64,000 nucleotides of DNA from an uncultured Prevotellaceae bacterium (GCA_947176535.1 CAMWQU010000003.1:55526-119525); one strand, 5' to 3'. Positions 54,389 to 63,947 are shown, counted from the stretch's first letter. Notes: a model not told the origin generated them from the sequence alone. A program made the numbers and translations.

Positions 54389-55621
54389 TCAGTTCTTGAG
54401 ACTGACATTGGCCGTCACGGTGCCACCGTTCTTGGTGTATTTACCACCGACCCTGATACCGCGGCTCTTGACACCTGTGTTGGTAACCTTGACGGTACCG
54501 CCATTGACGGTAAGGTCTCCGTCTACCTTGATACCCATGCAGCGATGGGGATCATCGGCATCCACCTCTGCCGTGCAGAGACCACCTTTGGCGGCAATGG
54601 TGATGTCGGTAGCACCTTTGGTGGCGTCGATGAGCATACTGCCATCCGTCTGTATGCCGCGACTACCGTTACCGAGAGCCGTAAGATCGAACATTCCGCC
54701 GGAAATGATGATGGAATCGTTACATTTGATAGCCTCCCGGTCCTCATGGGCCATCTCGATGTTCAGTATGCCGCCTTCAATAAATATCTTTCCGTTATCT
54801 TCCTTTTCAGGGTTGGGCGTAAGGTTGTCAGCAAGCGTCAGCGTCTCCACCTGAATGCCGTCACCCTGCGTGGCGGAAGTGATATTCACCGTGCCGCCGC
54901 GGTGCCGGTAATACTGTCCGATGTGCATGGCGTCACTGGCAGCACCCACAATGTTGATGACGCCCACAGACTTTTTCAGTTCCATGTACTCCTTGGTCTT
55001 GATGGCATGGGTCAGTTTACCCGTGACGTTGAGCGTGCCGCCGCCACCGATTTCCACATGTCCGCTGCAATAGAAGCAGGCTTTCTGAATGCCGCCCTCG
55101 TAGTCGATGAGCGTGTTTGTGGTACCGTTCTCCAACACGACGTCAATGCGCTTGCCGCAGTGGATGTCGAGGGCTGCGCCTCTTCCGCTGGTGAGGCTTA
55201 CGTCGTTGAGTCTAATGGTGGTTTTATAGGCCCCCTCATAAGTGAACGAACCGTTCGGGCTGGTACCACTGAGCAGAAACTCCACTTCGTTGCTCACGTT
55301 CGTGTTCGTGAGCGTCACATGAGCCCCGTCGATTACGGCGGTGATGTCGGCTTTCAGGGCGGCGGGAATGCTGACGGTGGCCGTCTGACCGTTGTAAACA
55401 ACCTTCACCTGATGGACAACCGTGATGCTGTCGATGGCCGAAACGGGATAAGCAACGCCGGCCACGGTGAGCGTAGTGCCATTGTTGCCATAAGTCATGG
55501 TCTGAGCGGCAGAGAGCGACACTTTCTCGGACTCGCCATTCTGCCAGATACGTAGGGTTTCCTGAGCCTGCAGGGCAAAACCGCACACAAGCATAAGCAG
55601 GACAAGAGATAACTTCTTCAT
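54389..55621 (-). CDS. Secreted carbohydrate-binding-domain protein (DUF4353)
   Basis: From ATG 55621 it is 410 aa with signal peptide (FALQAQ). The body carries beta-helix-type repeats (GVINIVGAASDAMHIG, GGTVNITSATQGDGIQ, GGILNIEMAHEDREAIKC, GGMFDLTALGNGSRGIQT) characteristic of DUF4353 proteins that accompany VTC and CotH families. Probably surface or periplasmic. Substrate unknown. It is the last gene of a five-gene operon. Confidence 0.83.
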   Translation of the reverse strand: MKKLSLVLLMLVCGFALQAQETLRIWQNGESEKVSLSAAQTMTYGNNGTTLTVAGVAYPVSAIDSITVVHQVKVVYNGQTATVSIPAALKADITAVIDGAHVTLTNTNVSNEVEFLLSGTSPNGSFTYEGAYKTTIRLNDVSLTSGRGAALDIHCGKRIDVVLENGTTNTLIDYEGGIQKACFYCSGHVEIGGGGTLNVTGKLTHAIKTKEYMELKKSVGVINIVGAASDAMHIGQYYRHRGGTVNITSATQGDGIQVETLTLADNLTPNPEKEDNGKIFIEGGILNIEMAHEDREAIKCNDSIIISGGMFDLTALGNGSRGIQTDGSMLIDATKGATDITIAAKGGLCTAEVDADDPHRCMGIKVDGDLTVNGGTVKVTNTGVKSRGIRVGGKYTKNGGTVTANVSLKN

Positions 55622-55644
55622 AATGTCGTACATGAGGGGTGTGA

Positions 55645-56031
55645 CTACTTGATGACAACTTTCCGGCCATTCACGATGTAGAGGCCTTTTTTCAGTGCCT
55701 TTGCAGGGAGCGCGGCATCTGAAACACGACGACCGCTAAGGTCGTAAATCGCACCTTCCGTCTGTTCCGAGCGGGAAGCATTGGCCTGCACGGACTCGAT
55801 GGCCGTGGGTACGGTAGAGAAGAACATCTTCTCCAACTGATTCTGCGGGAAAGCCTCCGTGCCGTTGCTGGTAGTCACAAGCATCTGACCGTTGGCAAAC
55901 GTTATCTTCTGTACGGTTTCCAGCACGATGCTCTTCTCCACACTGTTGTAGCCCACCGTGAGGTAGCTGTAATTGTCGGCCCAAGCCGCAGATGCGACAA
56001 CCGAAAGGGTCAAAAGTAAAAACTTCTTCAT
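55645..56031 (-). CDS. Small exported protein with C-terminal sorting-like domain
   Basis: From ATG 56031 it is 128 aa with a signal peptide (SAAWADN). The end IYDLSGRRVSDAALPAKALKKGLYIVNGRKVVIK resembles the short C-terminal domain repeated in Prevotella exported proteins and related to type IX secretion sorting domains. The middle has LETVQKITFANGQMLV. Same operon as DUF4353; its ending may direct secretion. Confidence 0.6.
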   Translation of the reverse strand: MKKFLLLTLSVVASAAWADNYSYLTVGYNSVEKSIVLETVQKITFANGQMLVTTSNGTEAFPQNQLEKMFFSTVPTAIESVQANASRSEQTEGAIYDLSGRRVSDAALPAKALKKGLYIVNGRKVVIK

Positions 56032-56043
56032 ATCATTCAAACG

Positions 56044-57138
56044 TTAGAACTTAAAATTATAGCCCACGGCAATGGCATGGATGTTCCGGTTGCCGTCGTC
56101 GTCGTTCTCATGGTTGAAAACATAGCCCAGCCCCACTTTGTGCTGACGGCTGATGCTGTAATCCACACCAACGGATGCGCGCACCTTGTCGAGGTGCATC
56201 GCATCACTCAGACTGTTGTGGGCCTCGACACTGACGTAGGGTTCCCAGTTCCACCCCTTCTTGTCGATGCTGAGTTTCAGACGCGAACGCAGCCCGTGAA
56301 GCGTTTTGCTGCGCTTGACGTGGTCGTAGGTCTCTATGGTATTGAGATAACTGCCGTCATGCTCGGCAAGCCAATTCTCCGTAGCATCCACGGGCGTACC
56401 TAAGTTCGAAGGGTCAGTAACGTCCTGCGCATAGATGACGTTACCCTCCTGCCAGTACTTGGTAACCTCCTCATAAGCACTGATATTAGAGTCACCGTCA
56501 TACAACGGTTCCCGATACTTCGTCGTGGTCTTTACGCGAGTGCGTGTCCGGCTGATGGTACGCTCGGGCACCACCGTCATCTGATAACGCTCCCGCACGG
56601 ATATGCGCAACGTTTTCCACAGTTTATAGCTATAAGAAACATCGACATAAAGGCGATGTTTCTGCCGCCAGAAAGCCTCATCCACGCGAGTGTCGTTCTT
56701 CAGTGCATCGTTGTAGCCCCTGAAATTATGGCCTACGCCGTCGGCATCGGTGTAAACGGGTGCTCCGAGAAACTCCGTAGCATCCCATTTCTCGCCTGTC
56801 GAGGTGTTCTTATACTTATATTCCTGTTCTGGAGATGTACGGTCGGTCGTTTCCTCAGCATACTTTCTGTACAGAAACGTGTAGCCCGCACCGATTTTCC
56901 AGTGCTTCGACGCTTTCCAGTTCAGCCCCACGCCAATGTCGGAGCGGTAGGAATCGTCGAACCAGTCGATGGTACGATACCCCAGCCCAAAGTCCAAACT
57001 GAGGTTATAGGGCAGTGCTTTCGTCACGTCCACTTCTGTCCATACACCGGCCGTGTTCTCCGTTTCCTGCGCCACGGAAGGGAAAGCGCAGAGAAGAGAG
57101 AAAAGGGCCACTAATGAAAACCGCTTCATCTGCTGCAT
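56044..57138 (-). CDS. DUF2490-like outer membrane protein
   Basis: This 364-aa protein has a signal peptide (FPSVAQ) and beta-barrel-type strands (LGYRTIDWFDDSYRSDIGVGLNWKASKHWKIGAGYTFLYR, HKVGLGYVFNHEN ... GYNFKF with C-terminal Phe). DUF2490-like barrel. In this operon it may be the export or anchoring channel for the DUF4353 protein. Confidence 0.7.
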   Translation of the reverse strand: MQQMKRFSLVALFSLLCAFPSVAQETENTAGVWTEVDVTKALPYNLSLDFGLGYRTIDWFDDSYRSDIGVGLNWKASKHWKIGAGYTFLYRKYAEETTDRTSPEQEYKYKNTSTGEKWDATEFLGAPVYTDADGVGHNFRGYNDALKNDTRVDEAFWRQKHRLYVDVSYSYKLWKTLRISVRERYQMTVVPERTISRTRTRVKTTTKYREPLYDGDSNISAYEEVTKYWQEGNVIYAQDVTDPSNLGTPVDATENWLAEHDGSYLNTIETYDHVKRSKTLHGLRSRLKLSIDKKGWNWEPYVSVEAHNSLSDAMHLDKVRASVGVDYSISRQHKVGLGYVFNHENDDDGNRNIHAIAVGYNFKF

Positions 57139-57172
57139 CAGTTTATAGGCTATATTACGTCGTAAGTTTTTC

Positions 57173-57886
57173 TTATCGAGGCATCTTCGTCATGTCGGCA
57201 ATGCTGCTGCCACGGTCGGCATCCTCATCGTAGAAGATACGGATGAGGACGGCATCCTTCAGATAATCAATCATACCCACCTCGATGCGTACAATTTTCA
57301 GGCCAGTCCGCTTTTCAAGGTCAGCTTTCAGTTCTTCGCGCTTGTCGGGAGCCACCAGAGCCACATTGTCATACTTGATATACTTCGAGCAGTTGTCGGA
57401 AAGGATTCGGCTCGACTCGAACAGCCATGCCATCAGGATGAATACCATATTGGCAAACAAGAGGGTAACCAGTCCCATGCCGTCCCAGCGATCCGAGAGG
57501 CTGTGGTACTTGGCCTGTCCCATGGCGTTCACAACGCTAACGGCCACCAGCATGAAGAGATAGGTCATCTCGCGGATGGGTATGGCCTCCGTGCGGTAAC
57601 GGATGATGCCGAAGATGGCAAACAGTCCCAGTGCGGCGCCCGTCTTCATGGCTCCGTCGCCCATCAGGTTCACAAGGAGGAAAATGCTGATGGATATGAG
57701 GATAAAGACGAACATATAGTCGCGGCGCTTCGCTTTCGGATAGTAGAAGTAACGGGCGATGACGCTCACGACCGTAAAGTTGAGAACAAGACGGATGAGC
57801 AGCGAAATGAACTCTTTCGGATCGATGAGCACGATACCGATGGTGTCTCCAAAGGTGTAATTCAGATTGTCGAGCAATGTTTCCAT
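57173..57886 (-). CDS. DUF4956 membrane protein
   Basis: This 237-aa inner membrane protein has about four membrane helices, the conserved GALGLFAIFGIIRYRTEAIPIREMTYLF segment and a C-terminal cytoplasmic domain. DUF4956 proteins are found next to VTC-domain proteins and CotH kinases. Function unknown. Confidence 0.82.
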   Translation of the reverse strand: METLLDNLNYTFGDTIGIVLIDPKEFISLLIRLVLNFTVVSVIARYFYYPKAKRRDYMFVFILISISIFLLVNLMGDGAMKTGAALGLFAIFGIIRYRTEAIPIREMTYLFMLVAVSVVNAMGQAKYHSLSDRWDGMGLVTLLFANMVFILMAWLFESSRILSDNCSKYIKYDNVALVAPDKREELKADLEKRTGLKIVRIEVGMIDYLKDAVLIRIFYDEDADRGSSIADMTKMPR

Positions 57887-57913
57887 GGCTTTTGCTTTAT
57901 GAGTTTATGATTT

Positions 57914-58696
57914 CTATTTGTTATTGACTAATTTCCGTATCCGCACCATCTTTTCCTTAAACATATTGTGCTTCAGGTTGCGGTTGGTCATCACCGAGCC
58001 GATGCAGTATTTGCTGAAGCCCGAAGGCTTGATGCGCAACCGGCGCAGAATTTCGAGTACGGGAGAATAGACGTTGCCGTCGCGCTTCAGCTCCACAATC
58101 ACCAAGTCGCCCGTCTGCGCCGTATCGCCGGTCTCGAAGTTGCGGAACTCCACGTCGAAGTCAATGGTCAGGCGTTCCGTCTTGTCGTAGTTCACGAGCG
58201 TGATGCGGCGAAAATGATTCTGCACCGTGGGATGTATATCGTCGAGGTGCCTGTGCACCAGTTTGTCGATAAATTCGTCGGCCTGTTCCTTCACCTGCCC
58301 TATCTCCTGCCCGGGCACCTCGATGCGCTTCTTCTTCGTCCGCCCGTGGTTGTTCTTCGTCTTCACCTCCAGAAAAGTAAGGTTACTGCCGACGTATGAG
58401 CGCACGCGCACTTTCTGCCTCGGCGCACGCCCGTTGTGGTGCTCGAAGTAGAAATTCAACCCGTCGGTGTCCCAATAGGTCGTGATATATTCGGCTATCA
58501 TGCTGTCGTTGTTGTACTGGGCAAAATACTTTCCCCGGGCCATTTCCAGCAACTGAGCCAGTTTCTGTTTGTTGGTGACAAATTTCGTATCTGTACGGTT
58601 CATCAGTTTGATGCCCGACATCTCCTCCAAGGTGATGGGCTCCAACTGATTCACCAGTTCATGGATGCGTTTGTCCAAAGAATAGTTTTCCGGCAT
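57914..58696 (-). CDS. VTC domain protein (polyphosphate polymerase-like)
   Basis: From ATG 58696 it is 260 aa. It has the VTC/CYTH-like tunnel features RTDTKFV, KVRVRSY, FLEVKTKNNHGRTKKKR and LVIVELKRDG, a set of basic and Glu residues that in VTC4 bind and polymerise phosphate. It heads an operon with DUF4956, DUF2490, a small sorted protein and DUF4353. The longer frame to 58942 has no coding look. Its -7 element ends 8 nt before the ATG. Confidence 0.83.
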   Translation of the reverse strand: MPENYSLDKRIHELVNQLEPITLEEMSGIKLMNRTDTKFVTNKQKLAQLLEMARGKYFAQYNNDSMIAEYITTYWDTDGLNFYFEHHNGRAPRQKVRVRSYVGSNLTFLEVKTKNNHGRTKKKRIEVPGQEIGQVKEQADEFIDKLVHRHLDDIHPTVQNHFRRITLVNYDKTERLTIDFDVEFRNFETGDTAQTGDLVIVELKRDGNVYSPVLEILRRLRIKPSGFSKYCIGSVMTNRNLKHNMFKEKMVRIRKLVNNK

Positions 58697-58703
58697 ATCG
58701 GGA

Positions 58704-58711
58704 CAAAGATA
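58704..58711 (-). promoter_or_regulatory. -7 element, near-leaderless, for the VTC operon
   Basis: Minus-strand TATCTTTG, 8 nt before the ATG. Confidence 0.5.
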
Positions 58712-58776
58712 AAAAATAATTACGAAATACGGACTACAAATTATAACATTATTCGCATATTTTACGAAATTATTCG

Positions 58777-58784
58777 TATATTTG
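58777..58784 (+). promoter_or_regulatory. -7 element for frr-rsgA
   Basis: TATATTTG inside a duplicated TATTCG-rich stretch, 34 nt before the ATG. Confidence 0.5.
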
Positions 58785-58817
58785 CGGAAACAACTTATAA
58801 CTAACGAATAATATAGT

Positions 58818-59378
58818 ATGATAGACGTCAAACAGACCCTCAGCGATGCCGAAGAACGGTTCGAAGAAACCGTGATGTACCTCGAAGACGCCCTGGCGCG
58901 CATCCGTGCCGGCAAAGCCAATATCAAGATTCTCGACCCCATCCGTGTGGACAGCTACGGCTCGATGGTGCCCCTGAACAACGTGGCCGCCATCAACACG
59001 CCCGACGCGCGAAGCATCACCATCAAACCCTGGGACAAGTCGATGTTCCGCATCATCGAGAAGGCCATCATCGACTCCGAGCTCGGCATCATGCCCGAGA
59101 ACAACGGAGAAATCATCCGCATCAACATTCCCCCTCTCACCGAGGAGCGACGCAAGCAACTGGCCAAACAGTGCGGCAAGGAGTGCGAGCAGGCCAAGGT
59201 GAGCGTGCGCAACTGCCGCCGCGACATCATCGAGAAACTGAAAAAAGGCATCAAGGACGGACTGGCCGAGGACGCTGAAAAGGACGCCGAGGACAAACTG
59301 CAGAAGCTCCACGACAAGTACATCAAGAAGATAGAAGACCTGCTGGCCGCCAAGGAAAAAGAAATCATGACGGTTTAA
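58818..59378 (+). CDS. frr: Ribosome recycling factor
   Basis: This 186-aa protein has the two-domain layout: three-helix bundle ends and the middle beta domain (YGSMVPLNNVAAINTPDARSITIKPWD). Typical RAGKANIKILD and IKKIEDLLAAKEKEI. It splits post-termination ribosomes with EF-G. Its stop overlaps the rsgA ATG (TAATG). Confidence 0.97.
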   Translation: MIDVKQTLSDAEERFEETVMYLEDALARIRAGKANIKILDPIRVDSYGSMVPLNNVAAINTPDARSITIKPWDKSMFRIIEKAIIDSELGIMPENNGEIIRINIPPLTEERRKQLAKQCGKECEQAKVSVRNCRRDIIEKLKKGIKDGLAEDAEKDAEDKLQKLHDKYIKKIEDLLAAKEKEIMTV

Positions 59379-60310
59379 TGACAGGTACAGTCATACGAAA
59401 CACCGGAAGTTGGTACGTCGTCCGCGCGGATGACGGCCAACTTTTTTCGTGTAAGGTGAAAGGCAACTTCCGCCTGCGCGGCATCCGTTCCACTAATCCC
59501 ATAGCCGTGGGCGACCGGGTGGAGTTTATTGCCGTGGAGGACGAGACGGGATTCATCTCCGAGGTGATGGAACGCCGCAACTACATCATCCGCCGCGCCT
59601 CCAACCTCTCCAAACAGAGCCACATCCTGGCGGCCAACATCGACCAGGTGCTGCTCATAGTCACCATCGCGCACCCCGAAACCAGCCCCACGTTCATCGA
59701 CCGCTTTCTGGCCTCGGCCGAGGCATACCGCATTCCCGTCATCCTTCTTTTCAACAAGATTGACCTCTACAACGACCGGGAACGGCAGCAGATGGAACAG
59801 TGGATGGCACTCTACGACAGCCTTTCCTACTCCTGCCTCGCCTGCTCCGTACTACAGAGCGAAGGCATCGCACCGCTACACGACATGCTACGCGGCCGCA
59901 CCACCCTGCTTTCGGGCAACAGCGGAGTGGGAAAATCCACCCTGCTGAATGTGCTACTGCCCGGACTCGACCTGCGCACCGAGGCCATCAGCCGGGCACA
60001 CGACACGGGCCAGCACACGACCACGTTCAGCGAAATGTACGACCTGCCCGAAGGGGGCAGCATCATCGACACGCCGGGCATCAAAGGCTTCGGCACGTTC
60101 GACATCGAGCGCACGGAAGTGTCTCACTATTTCCGCGAGATATTCCGGACGGCGCAGGAATGCCGCTTCCAGGACTGCACCCACACGCACGAGCCTCACT
60201 GCGCCGTGCAGGAGGCCGTGCAGGAGGGGCGCATCGCCCTCACACGCTATGCCTCATACCTGAGTATGCTTGACGACAAGGACGAACAGAAATACAGAAA
60301 ACCTTTCTAA
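59378..60310 (+). CDS. rsgA: Ribosome small subunit-dependent GTPase A
   Basis: This 310-aa circularly permuted GTPase has an OB-fold N-terminus, NKIDLY (G4), GNSGVGKSTLLN (G1), DTPGIKGF (G3) and a zinc cluster CRFQDCTHTHEPHC. It acts late in 30S assembly. Its ATG overlaps the frr stop, so the two are translated as a pair. Confidence 0.96.
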   Translation: MTGTVIRNTGSWYVVRADDGQLFSCKVKGNFRLRGIRSTNPIAVGDRVEFIAVEDETGFISEVMERRNYIIRRASNLSKQSHILAANIDQVLLIVTIAHPETSPTFIDRFLASAEAYRIPVILLFNKIDLYNDRERQQMEQWMALYDSLSYSCLACSVLQSEGIAPLHDMLRGRTTLLSGNSGVGKSTLLNVLLPGLDLRTEAISRAHDTGQHTTTFSEMYDLPEGGSIIDTPGIKGFGTFDIERTEVSHYFREIFRTAQECRFQDCTHTHEPHCAVQEAVQEGRIALTRYASYLSMLDDKDEQKYRKPF

Positions 60311-60365
60311 ATCTACGATAAGGGCAACCTGCGCCGTGCAGGTTAGCCACCATGAAAAACACAAG

Positions 60366-60404
60366 AAGAGCCGCGTCTGACAGACCAGTCAGGCACGGCT
60401 CTTC
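60366..60404 (+). terminator. Terminator after rsgA
   Basis: AAGAGCCG..CTGAC / GTCAG..CGGCTCTT hairpin with mismatches, followed by CTC. Confidence 0.6.
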
Positions 60405-60415
60405 TCATAGAGGAT

Positions 60416-60496
60416 GGGATTATTCGGTCACGACCGGTTAATTATTCAGAGGCGACCGAATAATTAACCGGTCGCCTCTGAATAATAAAGTCGTCC
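60416..60496 (-). repeat. Modular palindromic repeat, copy 4
   Basis: Read on the minus strand it has the same frame as copies 1-3 with linkers agagg.cgacc, ggtcg.cctct and ggtcg.tgacc. It lies downstream of cdsA in cdsA's own orientation. Confidence 0.9.
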
Positions 60497-60551
60497 CCCG
60501 CACTTCGGGCAGGCGCGACGTTTCCGCGTCGGAGTTTGCTCCGTATATCGC

Positions 60552-61409
60552 TTATAAGATAGTCAGGGTGTAAAGATAGACCACAGCGGCGGGAATGGCC
60601 AAGAGGGAGGAGTCGAAGCGGTCGAGCATGCCGCCGTGTCCGGGAATCACGTTTCCACTGTCCTTGATGCCGAGTTGCCGCTTGAGCAGACTCTCCACAA
60701 GGTCGCCCCACGTGCCGAACACGACGACCACAAGAGCGAAGCCTATCCACTGGGGCAGGGTGAGGCTCTGGTCGAAACGGGCAATAACGTATGCGGCGAT
60801 CACTGTCACGAACGCACCGCCGACGCTGCCTTCCCACGACTTCTTGGGAGAAATGCGCTCGAACAGACGATGACGTCCGAACAGCGAACCGAAGCAATAG
60901 GCACCGGTGTCGCTCGTCCACAGGAAAATAAACACGGACAGGGGGAAAATCCAGCGGTAGCATACGCCCATGCTGGGATGGGCGGGGTCCGTGAGGAAAG
61001 CGAGAACGGGCATGAGCGAGAAAGGCAATGCCACGTACATCTGGCTCATCATGGTGCAGGCCCAGTTGTTGATGGGGCTTTCCCGTTGCAGATAGAGTTC
61101 GCTGACGAGCAGATAGATGATGCTGATGAGGTAGGGAATGAAAACGGCGGGCGTCGGGGTGAGTCCGCTCATGTAGCCGAAGAAAGCCAGAAACAGGTAG
61201 GCTCCCGAAACGGAACAGATGAACGAATTGACGGACACGTCGCCGCGCTCCGAAACGATATGGCAGAACTCACGGACACTGAGGGCCGTAATGAGCGTGA
61301 ACAGCAGCCCCATCGAGAGCGGGCCATACACGATGCCGCCGACCATTATCGTCAAGAAAACGATTCCCGCCAGCGAGCGGACAATAAGATTGTGTTGTTT
61401 GGGTGTCAT
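60552..61409 (-). CDS. cdsA: Phosphatidate cytidylyltransferase
   Basis: This 285-aa polytopic protein has the CDS signature near its end (SPKKSWEGSVGGAF, DLVESLLKRQLGIKDSGNVIPGHGGMLDRFDS). It makes CDP-diacylglycerol. It follows ftsH by 2 nt, likely co-transcribed. Confidence 0.95.
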   Translation of the reverse strand: MTPKQHNLIVRSLAGIVFLTIMVGGIVYGPLSMGLLFTLITALSVREFCHIVSERGDVSVNSFICSVSGAYLFLAFFGYMSGLTPTPAVFIPYLISIIYLLVSELYLQRESPINNWACTMMSQMYVALPFSLMPVLAFLTDPAHPSMGVCYRWIFPLSVFIFLWTSDTGAYCFGSLFGRHRLFERISPKKSWEGSVGGAFVTVIAAYVIARFDQSLTLPQWIGFALVVVVFGTWGDLVESLLKRQLGIKDSGNVIPGHGGMLDRFDSSLLAIPAAVVYLYTLTIL

Positions 61410-61411
61410 GG

Positions 61412-63376
61412 TCAGGCAAGGTTATCAGTGTTCGCAGGAGCGTCCTCCTTCTCATCGGTTATAATCTCGTCGGCACGGCTGGCCCAAGGGCGGGGGCCGA
61501 AGATGTTCTCCACGTCCTCGGCGAAGATGACCTCACGCTCCACGAGCAACTGGGCCAGGCGGGCATGGCCGTCCTGCTTCTCGCGCAGCAGGGCCTTGGC
61601 CCGCTCGTACTGTTCGCCGACCATCTTCTGCACTTCCTTGTCGATGAGCCGGGCCGTTTCTTCGGAGTACGGACGCTGGAACTGGTATTCATCATTATTA
61701 TAATAGCAAAGATTGGGCAGGCTGTCGCTCATTCCCATGTAGGCAATCATGCCGTAGGCCTGCTTGGTCACGCGCTCAAGGTCGTTCATGGCACCGCTGG
61801 AGACATGTCCGGTGAATACCTCCTCGGCGGCGCGGCCTCCCAGCAGGGAGCACATCTCGTCGAGCATCTGCTCCTTGGTCGTTATCTGACGCTCCTCGGG
61901 CAGATACCATGCGGCACCGAGGGCACGGCCGCGCGGCACGATGGTTACCTTGACAAGGGGATTAGCATATTGCAGGTTCCACGAGATAGTAGCATGTCCG
62001 GCTTCGTGCAAGGCTATGGTGCGCTTCTCCTCCACGGTGAGCACCTTGGTCTTCTTCTCTAATCCGCCGATAATGCGATCGACGGCCGACAGGAAGTCGT
62101 CCTTGGTGACGCTCTTCTTGTTGTGGCGGGCAGCGATAAGGGCAGCCTCGTTGCAGACGTTGGCAATGTCGGCTCCGGAGAATCCCGGGGTCTGACGGGC
62201 GAGGAAGTCGATGTCGAGGTCGGCTCCCACCTTCAGCGGCCGCAGGTGAACTTTGAAGATGGCCTTGCGCTCGTTCACGTCGGGCAAATCGACGTGTATC
62301 TGACGGTCGAAGCGTCCGGCACGCAAAAGAGCCTTGTCGAGGATGTCGGCACGGTTGGTGGCGGCCAGAATGATGACCCCGCTGTTAGTGCCGAAACCGT
62401 CCATCTCGGTGAGCAACTGGTTGAGCGTGCTTTCCCGCTCGTCGTTACCGCCGACCATAGAATTACGGGCGCGGGCACGGCCCACGGCGTCTATCTCGTC
62501 AATGAAGATAATGCACGGACTGGCCTCCTTGGCCTGACGGAAGAGGTCGCGGACACGACTGGCACCCACACCTACGAACATCTCCACAAAGTCGCTGCCC
62601 GACATGGTGAAGAAAGGCACATCGGCCTCGCCGGCCACGGCCTTGGCCAACAGGGTCTTTCCCGTTCCGGGAGGGCCTACGAGCAGGGCACCCTTGGGTA
62701 TCTTGCCGCCCAGCTCGGTGTATTTACCGGGATTCTTCAGGAAATCCACAATCTCCTGCACTTCCTGCTTGGCACCCGTCTGTCCGGCCACATCGGCAAA
62801 GGTGACTTTCGACTTCTCGTCGATTTCCACCTTCTGGGCTCTGCTGCGGCCCACGTTGAAGATGTTCATGCCTCCCGAACTGCTTCTGTTCCCCATGCGC
62901 CCCATGATAAAGAACCAGAAGAAGATGAGGAAGATGAACGGGCCGAAGTTGATAAGGATGTGCCACAGCGTGCTGTCCTGCTCCTTATACACGATTTCGC
63001 CCGTGAAGTTGCCGAGTTCCTGCTGCTCGTCAATGAAGTCTTCCAGTTTTTCGATAGAGCCGTATTTCACCACGACATAAGGTTCCGCGCCCTTCTTGCT
63101 GTCGTTGCCCGTGCGGAAGACGTCGCGGATGTGCTCGCCCTTGACGTACATGTTCAGCGGGCCTTTGTCCTTGTAGACCTCAATGCGCGAGGCGTAGCCG
63201 CGCTCTACATATTCCTTAAACTCACTGTAAGTGGCCGGCTTCGAGGTTCCTCCCCCCGTGCCACCTTCGCTGTTCAGAAAAAGCCATCCCAGTACAACGG
63301 CAATGATGATGTAAAGCCAAGTGAGATTGACACGTGGGAGCTTTTTCTTATTCTTGTTTTTGTTCTTTCCTTCCAT
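61412..63376 (-). CDS. ftsH: ATP-dependent zinc metalloprotease FtsH
   Basis: This 654-aa protein has an N-terminal Lys-rich cytoplasmic tail, two membrane helices, the Walker A GPPGTGKT (234-241), SRH region ([21 protein letters not shown]) and HEAGH (457-461). It degrades membrane and regulatory proteins. Length is normal. It is part of the rsfS-ftsH-cdsA set typical for Bacteroidales. Confidence 0.98.
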   Translation of the reverse strand: MEGKNKNKNKKKLPRVNLTWLYIIIAVVLGWLFLNSEGGTGGGTSKPATYSEFKEYVERGYASRIEVYKDKGPLNMYVKGEHIRDVFRTGNDSKKGAEPYVVVKYGSIEKLEDFIDEQQELGNFTGEIVYKEQDSTLWHILINFGPFIFLIFFWFFIMGRMGNRSSSGGMNIFNVGRSRAQKVEIDEKSKVTFADVAGQTGAKQEVQEIVDFLKNPGKYTELGGKIPKGALLVGPPGTGKTLLAKAVAGEADVPFFTMSGSDFVEMFVGVGASRVRDLFRQAKEASPCIIFIDEIDAVGRARARNSMVGGNDERESTLNQLLTEMDGFGTNSGVIILAATNRADILDKALLRAGRFDRQIHVDLPDVNERKAIFKVHLRPLKVGADLDIDFLARQTPGFSGADIANVCNEAALIAARHNKKSVTKDDFLSAVDRIIGGLEKKTKVLTVEEKRTIALHEAGHATISWNLQYANPLVKVTIVPRGRALGAAWYLPEERQITTKEQMLDEMCSLLGGRAAEEVFTGHVSSGAMNDLERVTKQAYGMIAYMGMSDSLPNLCYYNNDEYQFQRPYSEETARLIDKEVQKMVGEQYERAKALLREKQDGHARLAQLLVEREVIFAEDVENIFGPRPWASRADEIITDEKEDAPANTDNLA

Positions 63377-63436
63377 TTTCTTTCAGTTTATTATTTTCCG
63401 GAACACCCGTCACAGGGCACGTCCCGACTTGTGGTG

Positions 63437-63802
63437 TCAGTCCTGATTCTCAAACGATATCAGGCGGGCATCGGCCCAGAGGAATTCCAAATCGTAGAAG
63501 TCGCGCTCATCCGGCAGGAAGATGTGCACCATGACATCGCTGTAGTCCATGGCCACCCAAACCGAGTTGCGCAACCCCGAAACGGCCGTAGGCTTGCTGC
63601 CGGCCTCCTTGCGGGCCGTTTCGCCCACACTGTCGGCAATGGCGGCTACCTGCGCCGGCGAACCGCCAGTACAAATGACAAAAGCCTTGCAAATCGCGTC
63701 CTCAACGCGAGTTAAGTCGGCCACAACAATGTCGCGGGCCTTCTTCTCCTGCATTCCTTTTACGATTTTCTCTATCAATAAATCTGTATTTTCCTTTTCC
63801 AT
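63437..63802 (-). CDS. rsfS: Ribosome silencing factor
   Basis: From ATG 63802 it is 121 aa with the conserved KARDIVVADL, FVICTGGSPAQVAAIADSV, VWVAMDYSDVMVHIFLPDERDFYDLEFLWADA. It binds uL14 and blocks subunit joining under starvation. The frame to 63889 adds an unlikely hydrophobic lead. Confidence 0.95.
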   Translation of the reverse strand: MEKENTDLLIEKIVKGMQEKKARDIVVADLTRVEDAICKAFVICTGGSPAQVAAIADSVGETARKEAGSKPTAVSGLRNSVWVAMDYSDVMVHIFLPDERDFYDLEFLWADARLISFENQD

Positions 63803-63822
63803 ATATGTATCAATAAGCGGCG

Positions 63823-63830
63823 CAAAGATA
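63823..63830 (-). promoter_or_regulatory. -7 element for rsfS-ftsH-cdsA
   Basis: Minus-strand TATCTTTG, 21 nt before the ATG. Confidence 0.5.
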
Positions 63831-63880
63831 CTCAAATAAATTAGAAGTTGAAAATTAAAAAATAAAAAATGAGTTAAAAG

Positions 63881-63912
63881 TTTTGTCAATTCAGCAAAAG
63901 TACGTACCTTTG
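63881..63912 (+). promoter_or_regulatory. Promoter of tRNA-Gln
   Basis: TTTTG (63881-63885) and TACCTTTG (63905-63912), 19 nt apart. A short hairpin CGCTATT/AATAGCG precedes the mature tRNA. Confidence 0.6.
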
Positions 63913-63947
63913 CAATCGCTATTAGGGAATAGCGCTCAAGATACGAT

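Noticed and set aside
53972..55555. Long plus-strand ORF of 527 codons
   Set aside because: It lies antisense to the DUF4353 and BRO-family genes, both of which have signal peptides or domains and normal starts; its translation shows no family features.
62123..63715. Plus-strand ORF of 530 codons
   Set aside because: Antisense to ftsH; a by-product of GC-rich codon usage.
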